Below are positions 1 through 9,110 of a stretch of DNA of 64,000 nucleotides, one piece after another; the first letter of the stretch is position 1; each line of letters opens with the position of its first letter. The DNA is taken from positions 806,001-870,000 of the forward strand of contig NZ_CANLYK010000001.1 of NCBI RefSeq assembly GCF_947495325.1. The letters run 5' to 3'. The position numbers were made by a program, and so were the translations under genes. A model generated the notes under the pieces. The model was given only the letters and a program-made list of their open reading frames with translations. It made no database searches and was not told where the DNA came from. Source of the DNA: an uncultured Allomuricauda sp. (GTDB lineage: Bacteria > Bacteroidota > Bacteroidia > Flavobacteriales > Flavobacteriaceae).

Positions 1-1063
1 AGGTGTATACAACACCAGGAATTAAATTATAATTGATGTGTGGTTTTTGTCCAGCAATCAATTCAGCGACCATGGTTCCTTCTTCCTCCGCTTTATGTGC
101 TAACATAGCTCCTCGAACCACGTCACCAATTGCATAAATGTTGGAAACATTGGTCTGTAAATGGTCATTGACCTCTACTCTACCCCTGTCATCCAATTTT
201 ACTCCAGCAGCCTCAGCATTCAATCCATCCGTATAGGGTCTTCTCCCCACAGAAACCAGACAATAATCCCCAGTAAAGGTGACCTCTTGTCCTTTTTTAT
301 CATCAGCTTTTACCACAATCTCATTTCCATTTCGCTCAACGGACTTCACCTTATGGGATAAGTTGAACTTGACCTTCTGTTTTTTCATCGCCTTCATCAA
401 TTCTTTGGAAAGCGCTCCATCCATTCCTGGAATTATACGGTCCATGAATTCCACAACGGTAACTTCGGTACCAAGTCTCTTATAAACCTGACCCAATTCC
501 AAACCAATGACACCTCCCCCAATCACAATCATGTGTTTTGGAATCTCTTTGAGCTCTAAAGCTTCTGTTGAAGTAATAATGCGTTCCTTATCAATCTTAA
601 TAAAAGGAAGTGTTGATGGTTTGGAACCTGTTGCTATGATCGTATGTTTAGCTTCTATGGTTTCCTTTTTACCATCCACCTTATCCACGTCAATGTGCTT
701 AGCATCCTTAAAACTACCAACACCTTCATAGACATCAATCTTGTTTTTATCCATCAAAAACTGAATGCCTTTGGTGGTTTGATCAACTACACCTTGCTTT
801 CTGGCAATCATTTGTTTTAAATTCACTTTGACTTCACCGGGAATATCAATTCCATGCTCTTCAAAATGTTTTATGGCATCTTCATAATGATGTGATGAAT
901 CTAAAAGTGCTTTGGAAGGGATACACCCAACATTGAGGCAAGTGCCACCCAAAGTGCTATACTTTTCTATAATTGCAGTTTTCATTCCTAATTGTGCACA
1001 GCGAATTGCCGCCACATAGCCTCCAGGTCCAGAGCCAATAACGGCCACATCATATTGATTCAT
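1..1063 (-). CDS. lpdA: Dihydrolipoyl dehydrogenase (E3), 5' part, runs off the window
   Basis: This is the flavoprotein disulfide reductase that reoxidises dihydrolipoamide in pyruvate and 2-oxoglutarate dehydrogenase complexes, using NAD+. Translated from the ATG at 1063 the protein starts MNQYDVAVIGSGPGGYVAA, a GxGxxG FAD-binding site. The redox-active disulfide motif GGTCLNVGCIPSKALL follows at about residue 39. A second Rossmann site VIGGGVIGLELG for NAD lies near residue 180, and the AIGDV motif that closes the FAD site comes near the window edge. About 354 codons are visible; the C-terminal dimerisation domain with its catalytic His lies beyond base 1. A TATTTTTG box sits 43-50 bases upstream of the start. 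The family call is very safe; which complex it serves cannot be told. Confidence 0.96.
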   Translation of the reverse strand, partial: MNQYDVAVIGSGPGGYVAAIRCAQLGMKTAIIEKYSTLGGTCLNVGCIPSKALLDSSHHYEDAIKHFEEHGIDIPGEVKVNLKQMIARKQGVVDQTTKGIQFLMDKNKIDVYEGVGSFKDAKHIDVDKVDGKKETIEAKHTIIATGSKPSTLPFIKIDKERIITSTEALELKEIPKHMIVIGGGVIGLELGQVYKRLGTEVTVVEFMDRIIPGMDGALSKELMKAMKKQKVKFNLSHKVKSVERNGNEIVVKADDKKGQEVTFTGDYCLVSVGRRPYTDGLNAEAAGVKLDDRGRVEVNDHLQTNVSNIYAIGDVVRGAMLAHKAEEEGTMVAELIAGQKPHINYNLIPGVVYT

Positions 1064-1105
1064 ATCTATTTCTTAGGGATAATGTTTTGATTTCGATAAT
1101 AACTA

Positions 1106-1113
1106 CAAAAATA
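1106..1113 (-). promoter_or_regulatory. Candidate -7 box for lpdA
   Basis: On the minus strand this reads TATTTTTG, a match to the Bacteroidota -7 consensus TAnnTTTG. It is about 45 bases upstream of the lpdA start. No good TTG -33 element is seen at the usual distance, so this is tentative. Confidence 0.35.
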
Positions 1114-1242
1114 ACAATGTTATCTGAAAAGACTCTGTTCTTTTAAGATTTGATTTTACATCAATTTTGTTACAAAAGCCATTTGCTGTTAAGGTTATCT
1201 TATATCCATAAATTTTATGCAAATTCTGTTTATATTTAGTTA

Positions 1243-2292
1243 ATGCGAACTATACGACTAAACAAGGAACTTGAGATTTTCATAGCTGGAATTGGGGCAA
1301 CCCAAAGTTTTTTAATGGCTTTTTATAGTTTCTATGTGCGGAAAAAGGACTTTAGGAACCTTTTGCTTTGTCTGCTTTTTCTATCCGTGGCATTACGATT
1401 GACCAAGTCCATTCTTTGGGTATATCTGGATTTCACTCCTCTGTGGTTAATCAATTTAGGTTTTCTGGCGCATTCCATTTCAGGGCCGGCTTTGTTTCTT
1501 TACAGTTTGTATTTTCTATTTCCAAAGAAATGGTCCTCTTATACTATTTTACATTTTATTCCCAGTGCCCTTCTGCTGCTGCTTGTATCCTCTTTGACCT
1601 TATCAAATTTTTGGTATTCTGGTGGGTATTCCCTTCTTCTTTTTCATCAAGTTGCCTATGGCTTTATGACGTTGGGTCTCTTGGGTATCCGATTTTTATC
1701 TAAAAAACACAAGTCTCCAATGGATAGGACTTCCGTAATCTGGATAACAACCTTGATTCTTGGAACGGTCTTGTTTCAATTTTTATATTTCTCCAACTAT
1801 ATTCTGGGTTTAACTCCGTATTTACTTGGGCCAGTAATCTACCTTCCCTTTATTTACTTCCTTGCTTTTCTATTGTTCAAAAAACCATCGCTCTTAAAAC
1901 ATGACCCAACTAGGAAGCATCAAAACATCCGATTGACTCAAGAAGAGCTTGGTCTTTATGCAAAACAGCTTGAATCCTTAATGCAGGGCAAAAAACTGTA
2001 TTTAGACTCGGATTGCACTTTGAATAGTGTTGCAAGGCAAGCAAAACTCCCCGCCTATTTGGTTTCCCACGTTGTTAATAACACCATTGGAAAAAGCTTT
2101 CCAGATTTTATGAACTGGTATAGAATTGAGGATGCCAAAGGAAAACTTCTCCATCCAGAATATGCCCAAATTAAAATTGCCAATATTGCTTATGATTGTG
2201 GATTCAATACACTTTCCTCTTTTAACAGCGCTTTTAAAAAATTTACGGGAACAACCCCTACAAAGTTTCAAAAGAACAACGCATCCTTTTAG
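1243..2292 (+). CDS. AraC-family regulator with N-terminal membrane domain
   Basis: The 349-residue protein has about seven hydrophobic helices in residues 10-215 and a cytoplasmic C-terminal AraC/XylS DNA-binding domain in about residues 250-345. The DNA-binding part contains the two helix-turn-helix units: DCTLNSVARQAKLP in the first, and IANIAYDCGFNTLSSFNSAF with the typical FKKFTGTTPTKF ending in the second. This layout, a 7TM-like membrane sensor joined directly to an AraC domain, is common in flavobacteria. The signal sensed is unknown. It is followed on the same strand by a transporter and an aldo/keto reductase, which are plausible targets by proximity only. The ATG at 1243 begins just upstream of the first helix. 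Confidence 0.85.
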   Translation: MRTIRLNKELEIFIAGIGATQSFLMAFYSFYVRKKDFRNLLLCLLFLSVALRLTKSILWVYLDFTPLWLINLGFLAHSISGPALFLYSLYFLFPKKWSSYTILHFIPSALLLLLVSSLTLSNFWYSGGYSLLLFHQVAYGFMTLGLLGIRFLSKKHKSPMDRTSVIWITTLILGTVLFQFLYFSNYILGLTPYLLGPVIYLPFIYFLAFLLFKKPSLLKHDPTRKHQNIRLTQEELGLYAKQLESLMQGKKLYLDSDCTLNSVARQAKLPAYLVSHVVNNTIGKSFPDFMNWYRIEDAKGKLLHPEYAQIKIANIAYDCGFNTLSSFNSAFKKFTGTTPTKFQKNNASF

Positions 2293-2388
2293 CCATTTAT
2301 AAATTCATCAGACGTATTCACCAATTAAAAAGGATTGGTAAACATTAATTTCCATATTCGATTTCGAACAGAATGGAATTAGGACTTC

Positions 2389-3702
2389 GTGAAATATTTT
2401 TTCTATACATCAATTTTTAAATCACTAAAAGAAACAGAGGGTCGAGAACTTCGTCTAATCGGTTACTCCTTTCTTTATTTTTTCTGTTTACTATGTTCTT
2501 ATTTTATCCTACGCCCATTGCGAGATGAGATGGGAATTGTAAATGGTGCCATAAATATGCAATGGCTGTTTAGCGGAACTTTTGTTGCCATGCTCTGCAT
2601 TGTTCCAGTATTTAGCCTCTTGGTGTCACGAAATTCAATAAAAAGGATTCTGTTTTTTTCGTATTCCTTCTTTATTGGTAACATTCTTTTGTTTTATCTG
2701 GCATTCCAAATTTTTGGTGTATCCAAATGGTTTGCCATTTCCTTTTTTATTTGGTTGAGTGTTTTCAACTTATTTGTGGTGTCATTGTTCTGGAGTTTTA
2801 TGGCTGATGTATTTTCCAGTAAATCATCCAAGCGATTCTTTGGAGTAATTGCATCTGGCGGAAGTTTAGGAGCTCTTACTGGTCCTATATTGGCAAATCA
2901 TCTAAGCTCTAAATTTTCTATCGCCATGCTATTGTTAGTAGCAGCTTTCTTTTTGGCAACTGCTCTTTTATGCATTCGTGGTATTTTAGACCTGTCAGAA
3001 AAGAAACAGTATTTTAATAAAACCGCTGAGTTAAACCCTGTTAAACTCGCAAGTCTTTTTGAAGGGGTTAAAAATATAGTCAAATCAACATATCTTCTGG
3101 GTATTGTAACCTTTGTGCTACTATACACCACAATTTCAACAGTGCTTTATTTTGAGCAAGCCCATATTGTAGAGGAAATGTTGACGAGCAGTGGTGATAG
3201 GATTCGCTATTTTTCAAGTATTGATTTTAGGGTAAATGCAATTGCTATTATTGGTCAATTGTTTTTTACAGGACATATTATAAAAAAGTCTGGGCTATCT
3301 GTGGTTTTGGCTTCCATTCCATTTATAATGAGTGTTGGATTGATGGTTCTAGGGTTGAATCCATCTTTGAGTAGTATTGCTATGTTGATGGTGGTTCACA
3401 GAGCTGGAAATTTTATGTTGTTGCGACCTGGAAAGGAAATCCTATTTACTGTTTCCTCTTTTAAGGACAAATACAAATCCAAGAACTTCATCGATACGGC
3501 AATCTATCGCGGAGGAGATGCTCTTGTTGGATGGCTTTTTGCAGGGTTCGTAGCTATGGGCTGGGGATTGGGAGCCATTGCTTTTTTGGCTATCCCCCTT
3601 TCTTTCTTATGGAGTTTTATAGGTTATCGACTTGGAAAACAGCAGGTAAAAAAGGAGAAAGTATTAACTTTAAACAGCAAAACTTATGAAAACAGTGTAT
3701 AA
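2389..3702 (+). CDS. NTT/MFS-like integral membrane transporter
   Basis: The 437-residue protein has about 12 hydrophobic segments and the early motif YFILRPLRDEMG near residue 38. That motif resembles the ATP/ADP translocase (NTT/TLC) family and related MFS proteins that Bacteroidota databases call NTP/NDP exchange transporters. A glycine-rich SGGSLGALTGPILANH segment in the fifth helix is MFS-like. A free-living flavobacterium has no obvious need for nucleotide exchange, so the true substrate is unknown. The first codon is GTG at 2389. The stop overlaps the next gene (aldo/keto reductase) by 17 bases, so the two are probably translated from one message. Confidence 0.7.
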   Translation: MKYFFYTSIFKSLKETEGRELRLIGYSFLYFFCLLCSYFILRPLRDEMGIVNGAINMQWLFSGTFVAMLCIVPVFSLLVSRNSIKRILFFSYSFFIGNILLFYLAFQIFGVSKWFAISFFIWLSVFNLFVVSLFWSFMADVFSSKSSKRFFGVIASGGSLGALTGPILANHLSSKFSIAMLLLVAAFFLATALLCIRGILDLSEKKQYFNKTAELNPVKLASLFEGVKNIVKSTYLLGIVTFVLLYTTISTVLYFEQAHIVEEMLTSSGDRIRYFSSIDFRVNAIAIIGQLFFTGHIIKKSGLSVVLASIPFIMSVGLMVLGLNPSLSSIAMLMVVHRAGNFMLLRPGKEILFTVSSFKDKYKSKNFIDTAIYRGGDALVGWLFAGFVAMGWGLGAIAFLAIPLSFLWSFIGYRLGKQQVKKEKVLTLNSKTYENSV

Positions 3703-4615
3703 CAGAAGGGAAGCCGTAAAACTATCGCTATTGGCAGGAATTGGACTTTCATTACAATCTTATGGAAACCCATTGAACGCAAATGATAAAATTCATACCA
3801 GGATTATACCCTCAACCGGGGAGGCAATTCCAATAGTTGGTCTTGGCACCTGGCAGACTTTTGATGTTGGTAATTCTTCTGAAAAACGTAAAATTCTAAA
3901 CCAAGTACTGGTCGAGATGAATAGACTTGGAGGCACCGTTATTGATTCATCACCTATGTATGGTAGTTCCGAAAAAGTGGTCGGGGATTTGACAAGTATG
4001 TTGGACTTTAAAAACAAATTGTTTTACGCCACCAAAGTTTGGACATCGGGCAAGCAAGCAGGAATTCAGCAAATGGAGGCATCCATGAAAAAAATGCAGC
4101 GAACAAAAATGGATTTGATTCAAATTCATAATCTAACGGACTGGAAAACCCATGTTAAAACATTAAAAGACTGGAAAGAACAAGGAAAGATACGCTATTG
4201 GGGCATTACACATTATGTGGATTCATCCCATAGCTCTTTGGAAGAAATTATTAAATCTGAAAGACCCGATTTTGTTCAATTCAACTATTCCATAAGGTCT
4301 AGGCATGCTGAAAAATCGTTATTTGATACAGCCAGAAAGTATAAAACGGCAACACTAATAAATCAGCCGTATGAAAGTGGTTCGTTGTTCAGGTTGATAA
4401 AAGGAAAGGAACTCCCGCAATGGGCCAAAGAACAGGATATCAATAGTTGGGGGCAATACTTTTTAAAATTCATTCTGGCCAATGAAAATGTGAGCTGCGT
4501 AATTCCGGGTACTTCAAAACCACACCATATGATTGACAATATGGGAGCAGGATTGGGCAAAATACCTGATATTAATTTGAGAAACAAAATGGTTGCACAC
4601 CTTAAATCACTCTAA
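3686..4615 (+). CDS. Aldo/keto reductase, probably exported (Tat-like signal)
   Basis: An NADPH-type aldo/keto reductase of 309 residues. The TIM-barrel motifs are visible: VGLGTWQTF near the start, the catalytic Asp/Tyr in VIDSSPMYGSSEKVVG, the Lys in FYATKVW, and the His in DLIQIHNL. The N terminus NRREAVKLSLLAGIGLSLQS carries a twin-arginine followed by a hydrophobic stretch, so export through Tat is likely. Many flavobacteria have such exported AKRs. The start lies inside the end of the transporter gene. Substrate is unknown. Its 3' end faces the small membrane-protein gene on the other strand, and I see no terminator in the 6-base gap. Confidence 0.85.
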   Translation: MKTVYNRREAVKLSLLAGIGLSLQSYGNPLNANDKIHTRIIPSTGEAIPIVGLGTWQTFDVGNSSEKRKILNQVLVEMNRLGGTVIDSSPMYGSSEKVVGDLTSMLDFKNKLFYATKVWTSGKQAGIQQMEASMKKMQRTKMDLIQIHNLTDWKTHVKTLKDWKEQGKIRYWGITHYVDSSHSSLEEIIKSERPDFVQFNYSIRSRHAEKSLFDTARKYKTATLINQPYESGSLFRLIKGKELPQWAKEQDINSWGQYFLKFILANENVSCVIPGTSKPHHMIDNMGAGLGKIPDINLRNKMVAHLKSL

Positions 4616-4621
4616 CCCCAT

Positions 4622-5011
4622 TTAAAAAGGAGCCAAAGGAAATTTAACGGCACCATATCTCCCCAGCCAAATACCTCCAATAAGAGACAGATTCATTCCT
4701 GTTTCAAACCATAGGGGGCCATGCCATTGTCCGCAGGCGGCAGCCACAGACATTTTTCCAATAATAAAAAGGGAAATGAAAAAATGTGGTACAAAATTGT
4801 CTTTAACCACAATCAACGTGGCAATGAATCCAGCTAAAATAGCCGAAGTGAAAAGCGACATACTTCCAAGCACAAGGTCTTGGGATGAGGAGGAACAAAA
4901 ACTTAAATTTTCAAATAAGATATCCTCTGAAATAGTGGTGTAAAGCGTCAAGGACAGTCCGCCAATGATTGTTGCCAGAACCGTGAGAAAGACTCGCGTA
5001 CGGGAATTCAT
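4622..5011 (-). CDS. Small four-helix membrane protein, unknown function
   Basis: The reading frame stays open to a start at 5101. I prefer the ATG at 5011, which gives a 129-residue protein beginning MNSRTRVFLTVLATIIGG; the longer N terminus is polar and unlike a membrane protein. Four hydrophobic segments are seen, with a polar loop ENLSFCSSSSQD between the first two and a GQWHGPLWFETG loop before the last. I do not recognise the family. It is convergent with the aldo/keto reductase gene and lies downstream of the Lrp/AsnC regulator on the same strand with a 109-base gap. Confidence 0.55.
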   Translation of the reverse strand: MNSRTRVFLTVLATIIGGLSLTLYTTISEDILFENLSFCSSSSQDLVLGSMSLFTSAILAGFIATLIVVKDNFVPHFFISLFIIGKMSVAAACGQWHGPLWFETGMNLSLIGGIWLGRYGAVKFPLAPF

Positions 5012-5120
5012 TTGTGAAAAGGTGTTTTTTGATTGTTGTTTGTTTCTTGATTGGAGTAGAAATTTAGGAATATCACCCCAAATCAACTTCTCTTTTAACA
5101 CCTCTTTAGGTTAAAGTTTC

Positions 5121-5579
5121 CTAAATATAAACGGAGGGACTGTACTTTACTTCCTGTATGGAAAACGAGCTCTGTGTACTACCAATATTGCTGATGGCAG
5201 TGAGTTTGGTTACCATAAACTCTCTATATTTTTTCATGTTCTTTACATTCACCTTCAAGATATAATCATAATCCCCGCTCACATGAAAACATTCCGAAAC
5301 TTCTTCTAATTTTAGAATTTCCCGCTCAAATCGAAGTACATTTTCCTTGGTATGCTGTACCAATCGTATATGGCATAACACTGTGAAGTCACGCTGTACT
5401 TTTTCCTTATCCAATAAGGCAACATAACCGGTTATGACCCCCGTCCGCTCCAGACGACGAATCCGTTCGTAAACAGCGGTTTTGGATAATTGCAAACTAT
5501 CCGCATACTCTTTTGTGGTTTTTTTACAGTCTTCTTGAAGTAATTTCACCAATTGCTTATCCTTATCATCAAGTTCCAT
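5121..5579 (-). CDS. Lrp/AsnC-family transcriptional regulator
   Basis: A 152-residue feast/famine regulator. The N-terminal winged helix (residues 1-60) includes DDKDKQLVKLLQEDCKKTTKEYA and SKTAVYERIRRLERTGVITGY. The C-terminal RAM ligand-binding domain (about 65-145) has the typical VSECFHVSGDYDYILKV segment. Such proteins bind amino acids or related metabolites as octamers. It is divergent from the methionine gamma-lyase gene across a 149-base AT-rich gap that holds an inverted repeat, so it is most likely the regulator of that operon, perhaps responding to methionine or another sulfur or branched amino acid. Confidence 0.93.
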   Translation of the reverse strand: MELDDKDKQLVKLLQEDCKKTTKEYADSLQLSKTAVYERIRRLERTGVITGYVALLDKEKVQRDFTVLCHIRLVQHTKENVLRFEREILKLEEVSECFHVSGDYDYILKVNVKNMKKYREFMVTKLTAISNIGSTQSSFSIQEVKYSPSVYI

Positions 5580-5669
5580 ACTGATTATTTTTCGGTTAAA
5601 TCATAAATACTTTCCTAAAATAGAACTAAAATCTAAATATATACAATAAATAAGTTTAAAATCTATATT

Positions 5670-5710
5670 AAAATATTATCATTGACAATAATTCATTATT
5701 CTAATATTTT
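5670..5710. promoter_or_regulatory. Inverted repeat in the AsnC/megL intergenic region, candidate operator
   Basis: Perfect 9-base arms AAAATATTA (5670-5678) and TAATATTTT (5702-5710) are separated by 23 bases. They surround a TTG at 5682-5684, and TATTTTTA at 5705-5712 overlaps the right arm with 20 bases between. This could be a Bacteroidota -33/-7 promoter for the plus-strand gene that starts at 5729. A divergent Lrp/AsnC gene next to it makes it a reasonable operator, but AT-rich DNA forms such repeats easily. Confidence 0.35.
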
Positions 5711-5728
5711 TACTGTTAAAACATTCAA

Positions 5729-6949
5729 ATGGACTATAAAGCATCGGAAAACATTCAGGAATTACAGTATTTTGGTGAATTTGGAGGAGTAAATCCCTCA
5801 ATTTCAGATTCATCGACCTATACATTTCTTTCAGCAAAAACAATGTTCGATACTTTTGAAGGCAATACTGAGGGCTGTTATCTGTACAGTAGACACTCCT
5901 CTCCTTCCAATCTATATTTGGGTGAAGCATTGGCACAATTGGAAGGAACCGAATCCGCAAATGTTTACGCCAGCGGTATGGGAGCCATCAGCGCTGTAAT
6001 CATGCAATTGTGCAATACCAATGAGCATATTGTATGTAGCCGAACCATTTATGGAGGCACCTACGCGTTTCTAAAAAACTTTTTAAAGAAATTCAATCTC
6101 TCTACCTCATTTGTTGATATAACTAACTTGGAGATAGTAGAAAAGTCCATTACATCAAACACAAAAATGATTTATTGCGAAGCGGTTAGCAATCCACTGC
6201 TTGAGGTAGCTGATATTACGTCTCTTTCTAAACTTGCTAAAAAATATGGCATTCCATTGGTTGTGGACAATACCTTTTCGCCGCTAAACATAAACGCGGC
6301 CAAACTTGGAGCTGACATTGTTGTGCATAGCCTTACCAAATTCATAAATGGCAGCAGTGATTGTGTTGCGGGAGCAGTCTGTGCTTCTACAGAGTTTTGT
6401 CTTAATTTAAAGGATGTAAACGATGGCGCTGGAATGCTGTTGGGCAGTACTTTGGATAGTCTTAGAGCGGCATCAATCCTAAAAAACATGCGAACATTGC
6501 ACATCCGTATTAAAAAGCATAGTGAAAATGCACACTATCTAGCTTCAGCATTTAAAAATGATGGACTTAAAGTAGTATACCCAGGGCTAGAAAATCATCC
6601 CGGACATGAAACCATGAAAAATCAAATGAACCCTGAATATGGTTTTGGCGGATTAATGACTTTGGATGTTGGTTCTTTGGAAAATGCCAATGCCTTGATG
6701 GAATTAATGCAAAAAGAGAAATTAGGCTATCTGGCCGTTAGTCTTGGTTTTTATAAAACATTGTTTAGCGCTCCAGGCACATCCACGTCTTCGGAAATTC
6801 CTCTGGAGGAGCAGGAAGAATTGGGCCTATCCCAAGGACTCATTCGCTTTTCAATAGGTTTGGACAATGATATCCATAAAACATATTTAATCATGCGTTC
6901 TTGTATGGAGAAATTGAACATCCTACCTAAAACAATGCTTTTGGCATAA
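5729..6949 (+). CDS. megL: Cys/Met-metabolism PLP enzyme, probable methionine gamma-lyase
   Basis: A 406-residue fold-type I PLP enzyme of the cystathionine gamma-synthase/gamma-lyase family. The PLP lysine is Lys203 in HSLTKFINGSSD. Other family marks are YSRHSSPSN (PLP phosphate-binding Tyr/Arg of the partner subunit), ASGMGAISA, VDNTFSP, and RFSIGLD near the C terminus. The FINGSSDCVAG segment and the neighbouring Lrp regulator and NhaC transporter favour a catabolic lyase making 2-oxobutyrate, ammonia and methanethiol from methionine. Cystathionine gamma-synthase or lyase activity is not excluded from sequence alone. The start at 5729 lies about 17 bases after the proposed -7 box. Confidence 0.8.
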   Translation: MDYKASENIQELQYFGEFGGVNPSISDSSTYTFLSAKTMFDTFEGNTEGCYLYSRHSSPSNLYLGEALAQLEGTESANVYASGMGAISAVIMQLCNTNEHIVCSRTIYGGTYAFLKNFLKKFNLSTSFVDITNLEIVEKSITSNTKMIYCEAVSNPLLEVADITSLSKLAKKYGIPLVVDNTFSPLNINAAKLGADIVVHSLTKFINGSSDCVAGAVCASTEFCLNLKDVNDGAGMLLGSTLDSLRAASILKNMRTLHIRIKKHSENAHYLASAFKNDGLKVVYPGLENHPGHETMKNQMNPEYGFGGLMTLDVGSLENANALMELMQKEKLGYLAVSLGFYKTLFSAPGTSTSSEIPLEEQEELGLSQGLIRFSIGLDNDIHKTYLIMRSCMEKLNILPKTMLLA

Positions 6950-7020
6950 AAAGGGAATATTACCCTGTTTGGAGAACAAGCTTCAAAATCGTAATATTAC
7001 CTTTCACCAAACACCAACTA

Positions 7021-8511
7021 ATGTCAAAAGAAAAGCAAAAAGCCAAGTATAGGGAAGACGAAAACATCATTGAAAATAGAGAACTGAATATTTGGGAAGC
7101 CCTTATTCCAGTTTTTGCTTTAGTAGGTATGTTGGCTTACAACGTTTATGTTTTTGGAGATGATGCCTTAAGTGGTTCCAACCAATTCATTTTACTGTTG
7201 GGAGGAGCAGTTGCTGCTATAGTTGGGTTTTTCAATAAAGTATCCTACAAGCAAATGCTTGCCGAAGTAGCGGAAAACGTGAAATCCACAACTGGTGCCT
7301 TGCTTATTTTATTAATGGTTGGTGCACTTTCCGGAACTTGGTTGGTCAGTGGTATTATTCCTGCTATGATTTATTATGGTTTACAAATATTGAATCCTAC
7401 TATTTTTCTAGCTGCATGCGTAATTATCTGCGCCATTATTTCCATTGCCACGGGCAGTAGCTGGACAACTGCTGCCACGGTTGGTATTGCTCTTATTGGC
7501 ATTGGGGAGGCTTTGGGCATTTCTCTGGGAATGACTGCGGGAGCGGTTCTTTCAGGGGCCTATTTTGGTGATAAAATGTCACCGTTAAGTGATACGACGA
7601 ATTTGGCTCCGGCAATGGCAGGTGGTGATTTGTTTTCCCATATAAGGTATATGACCTGGACGACAATTCCCACCATATCGATTACCCTCATAGTATTTAT
7701 AATTCTTGGATTTACAATTGATACCTCTGGAGTTGCGGATACCGATACTATTCTCAAAAATATCAGCGCAACGTTCAATGTGAATGGATGGCTTTTTATA
7801 GTGCCGTTGGTAGTTATCTTTTTAATCGTTAAAAAAGCTCCGCCGCTTTTGGCTTTATTGATTGGAACTTTATTGGGAGGAGTCTTTGCATTAATTTTTC
7901 AACCTGAGATTGTAACAACTTTAGGTGGTGGTACAAGCTTAAATTTTGAATCTGGATACAAGGGAATCTTAAATGCAATTACTGTTGACACCAATATAGC
8001 AACGGATGATCCTGCACTAAATGATTTATTTTCTTCTGGAGGCATGGCTGGAATGTTAGGTACTATCTGGTTGATTGTTTGTGCCATGGTTTTTGGCGGC
8101 ATTATGGATGGTATTGGCGCTCTGGCACGCATTACCAAATCACTTTTAAGTATGGCTAAAACAACATTCGGGCTCTTTGCAAGTACGGTTGGCAGCTGTC
8201 TAGCCCTGAACGTAACGGCATCCGATCAATATCTCGCCTTGGTTGTTCCAGGAAAAATGTTTTCAAAAGCATATAGGGAAAGAGGACTGGCCCCTGAAAA
8301 TCTAAGTAGAACGTTGGAAGATTCAGGTACGGTTACCTCAGTTCTGGTTCCCTGGAATACCTGCGGGGCATATCACAGCGGGGTTTTAGGTGTTGGTGTG
8401 GGAGAATATTTCATGTATGCCATATTCAACTGGTTAAGTCCTTTTATGACCTTACTATTTGCTGCCCTAAGAATAAAAATAAAACAATTGGCAACACCTG
8501 AAAAAGCATAA
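7021..8511 (+). CDS. nhaC: NhaC-family Na+/H+ antiporter
   Basis: A 496-residue polytopic membrane protein with about 11-12 helices. Family marks are SIATGSSWTTAATVGIALIG, SGAYFGDKMSPLSDTTNLA in the centre, and the later NVTASDQYLALVVPG and LEDSGTVTSVLVPWNTCGAY repeats. The NhaC family includes Na+/H+ antiporters and also antiporters for small organic anions, such as malate/lactate exchangers. It follows megL by 71 bases on the same strand, so it may move a product or substrate of methionine breakdown, or balance sodium or pH during amino-acid use. A weak terminator follows. Confidence 0.88.
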   Translation: MSKEKQKAKYREDENIIENRELNIWEALIPVFALVGMLAYNVYVFGDDALSGSNQFILLLGGAVAAIVGFFNKVSYKQMLAEVAENVKSTTGALLILLMVGALSGTWLVSGIIPAMIYYGLQILNPTIFLAACVIICAIISIATGSSWTTAATVGIALIGIGEALGISLGMTAGAVLSGAYFGDKMSPLSDTTNLAPAMAGGDLFSHIRYMTWTTIPTISITLIVFIILGFTIDTSGVADTDTILKNISATFNVNGWLFIVPLVVIFLIVKKAPPLLALLIGTLLGGVFALIFQPEIVTTLGGGTSLNFESGYKGILNAITVDTNIATDDPALNDLFSSGGMAGMLGTIWLIVCAMVFGGIMDGIGALARITKSLLSMAKTTFGLFASTVGSCLALNVTASDQYLALVVPGKMFSKAYRERGLAPENLSRTLEDSGTVTSVLVPWNTCGAYHSGVLGVGVGEYFMYAIFNWLSPFMTLLFAALRIKIKQLATPEKA

Positions 8512-8541
8512 GGAAACCTTTAAATTTAGATTAAATATTTT

Positions 8542-8575
8542 AAGATAAGCGTGCCTATAAGCGTTTATCTTTTTA
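8542..8575 (+). terminator. Probable terminator after nhaC
   Basis: AAGATAA (8542-8548) pairs with TTATCTT (8565-8571) around a short GC-containing hairpin, and the 3' side runs into a T tract. It lies between nhaC and tpx. Confidence 0.5.
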
Positions 8576-8603
8576 CCTTCACATCAAAATAAATCAATAC
8601 GAT

Positions 8604-9110
8604 ATGGCTTCAATTACCTTAGGAGGAAACCCAGTAAATACAGTTGGTGAACTTCCATCGCTAAATACAAATGCTCCAAGTTTTACACTTACAAAGTCAG
8701 ACCTATCCGAAGTTTCTTTGTCGGATTACAGCGGTCATAAAATTGTGCTGAATATTTTTCCAAGTGTGGATACAGGGACGTGTGCAAAATCAGTTCGCCA
8801 ATTTAATGAGGAAGCTGCTAAGCTTGAAAACACTAAAATTTTGTGCATTTCAAAAGATCTTCCATTTGCACAAGCACGTTTTTGTGGTGCTGAAGGAATT
8901 GAAAATGTAGATATGCTTTCCGATTACAAATCAGGAAACTTTGGTAACGATTATGGAGTTGCCTTTGCTGATAGCGCATTTAAAACCCTCCTTTCAAGAT
9001 GTATTGTTGTAGTGGATGAAAGTGGAAAAATCGTCCATACTGAACAAGTTTCCGAAACAGCGGATGAGCCAAATTACAAAGCTGCTTTAGACGCAATCTT
9101 GAATGCCTAA
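8604..9110 (+). CDS. tpx: Thiol peroxidase (Tpx-type peroxiredoxin)
   Basis: A 168-residue atypical two-Cys peroxiredoxin that reduces hydrogen peroxide and alkyl hydroperoxides with electrons from thioredoxin. The peroxidatic Cys sits in PSVDTGTCAKSVRQFN (about residue 61). The resolving Cys is in ARFCGAEGI about 35 residues on, the spacing typical of Tpx. The Arg of the active site is in LLSRCIVVVD. The gene starts a co-directional run; its stop overlaps the start of dgkA by 8 bases. Confidence 0.95.
   Translation: MASITLGGNPVNTVGELPSLNTNAPSFTLTKSDLSEVSLSDYSGHKIVLNIFPSVDTGTCAKSVRQFNEEAAKLENTKILCISKDLPFAQARFCGAEGIENVDMLSDYKSGNFGNDYGVAFADSAFKTLLSRCIVVVDESGKIVHTEQVSETADEPNYKAALDAILNA

Noticed and set aside
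161-731. Plus-strand frames across lpdA
   Set aside because: The minus-strand reading gives a complete dihydrolipoyl dehydrogenase with all cofactor motifs, so these are shadows.
5580-5728. SAM-type riboswitch before megL
   Set aside because: The gap is short, nearly all A/T, and shows no conserved riboswitch core; an Lrp site explains it better.
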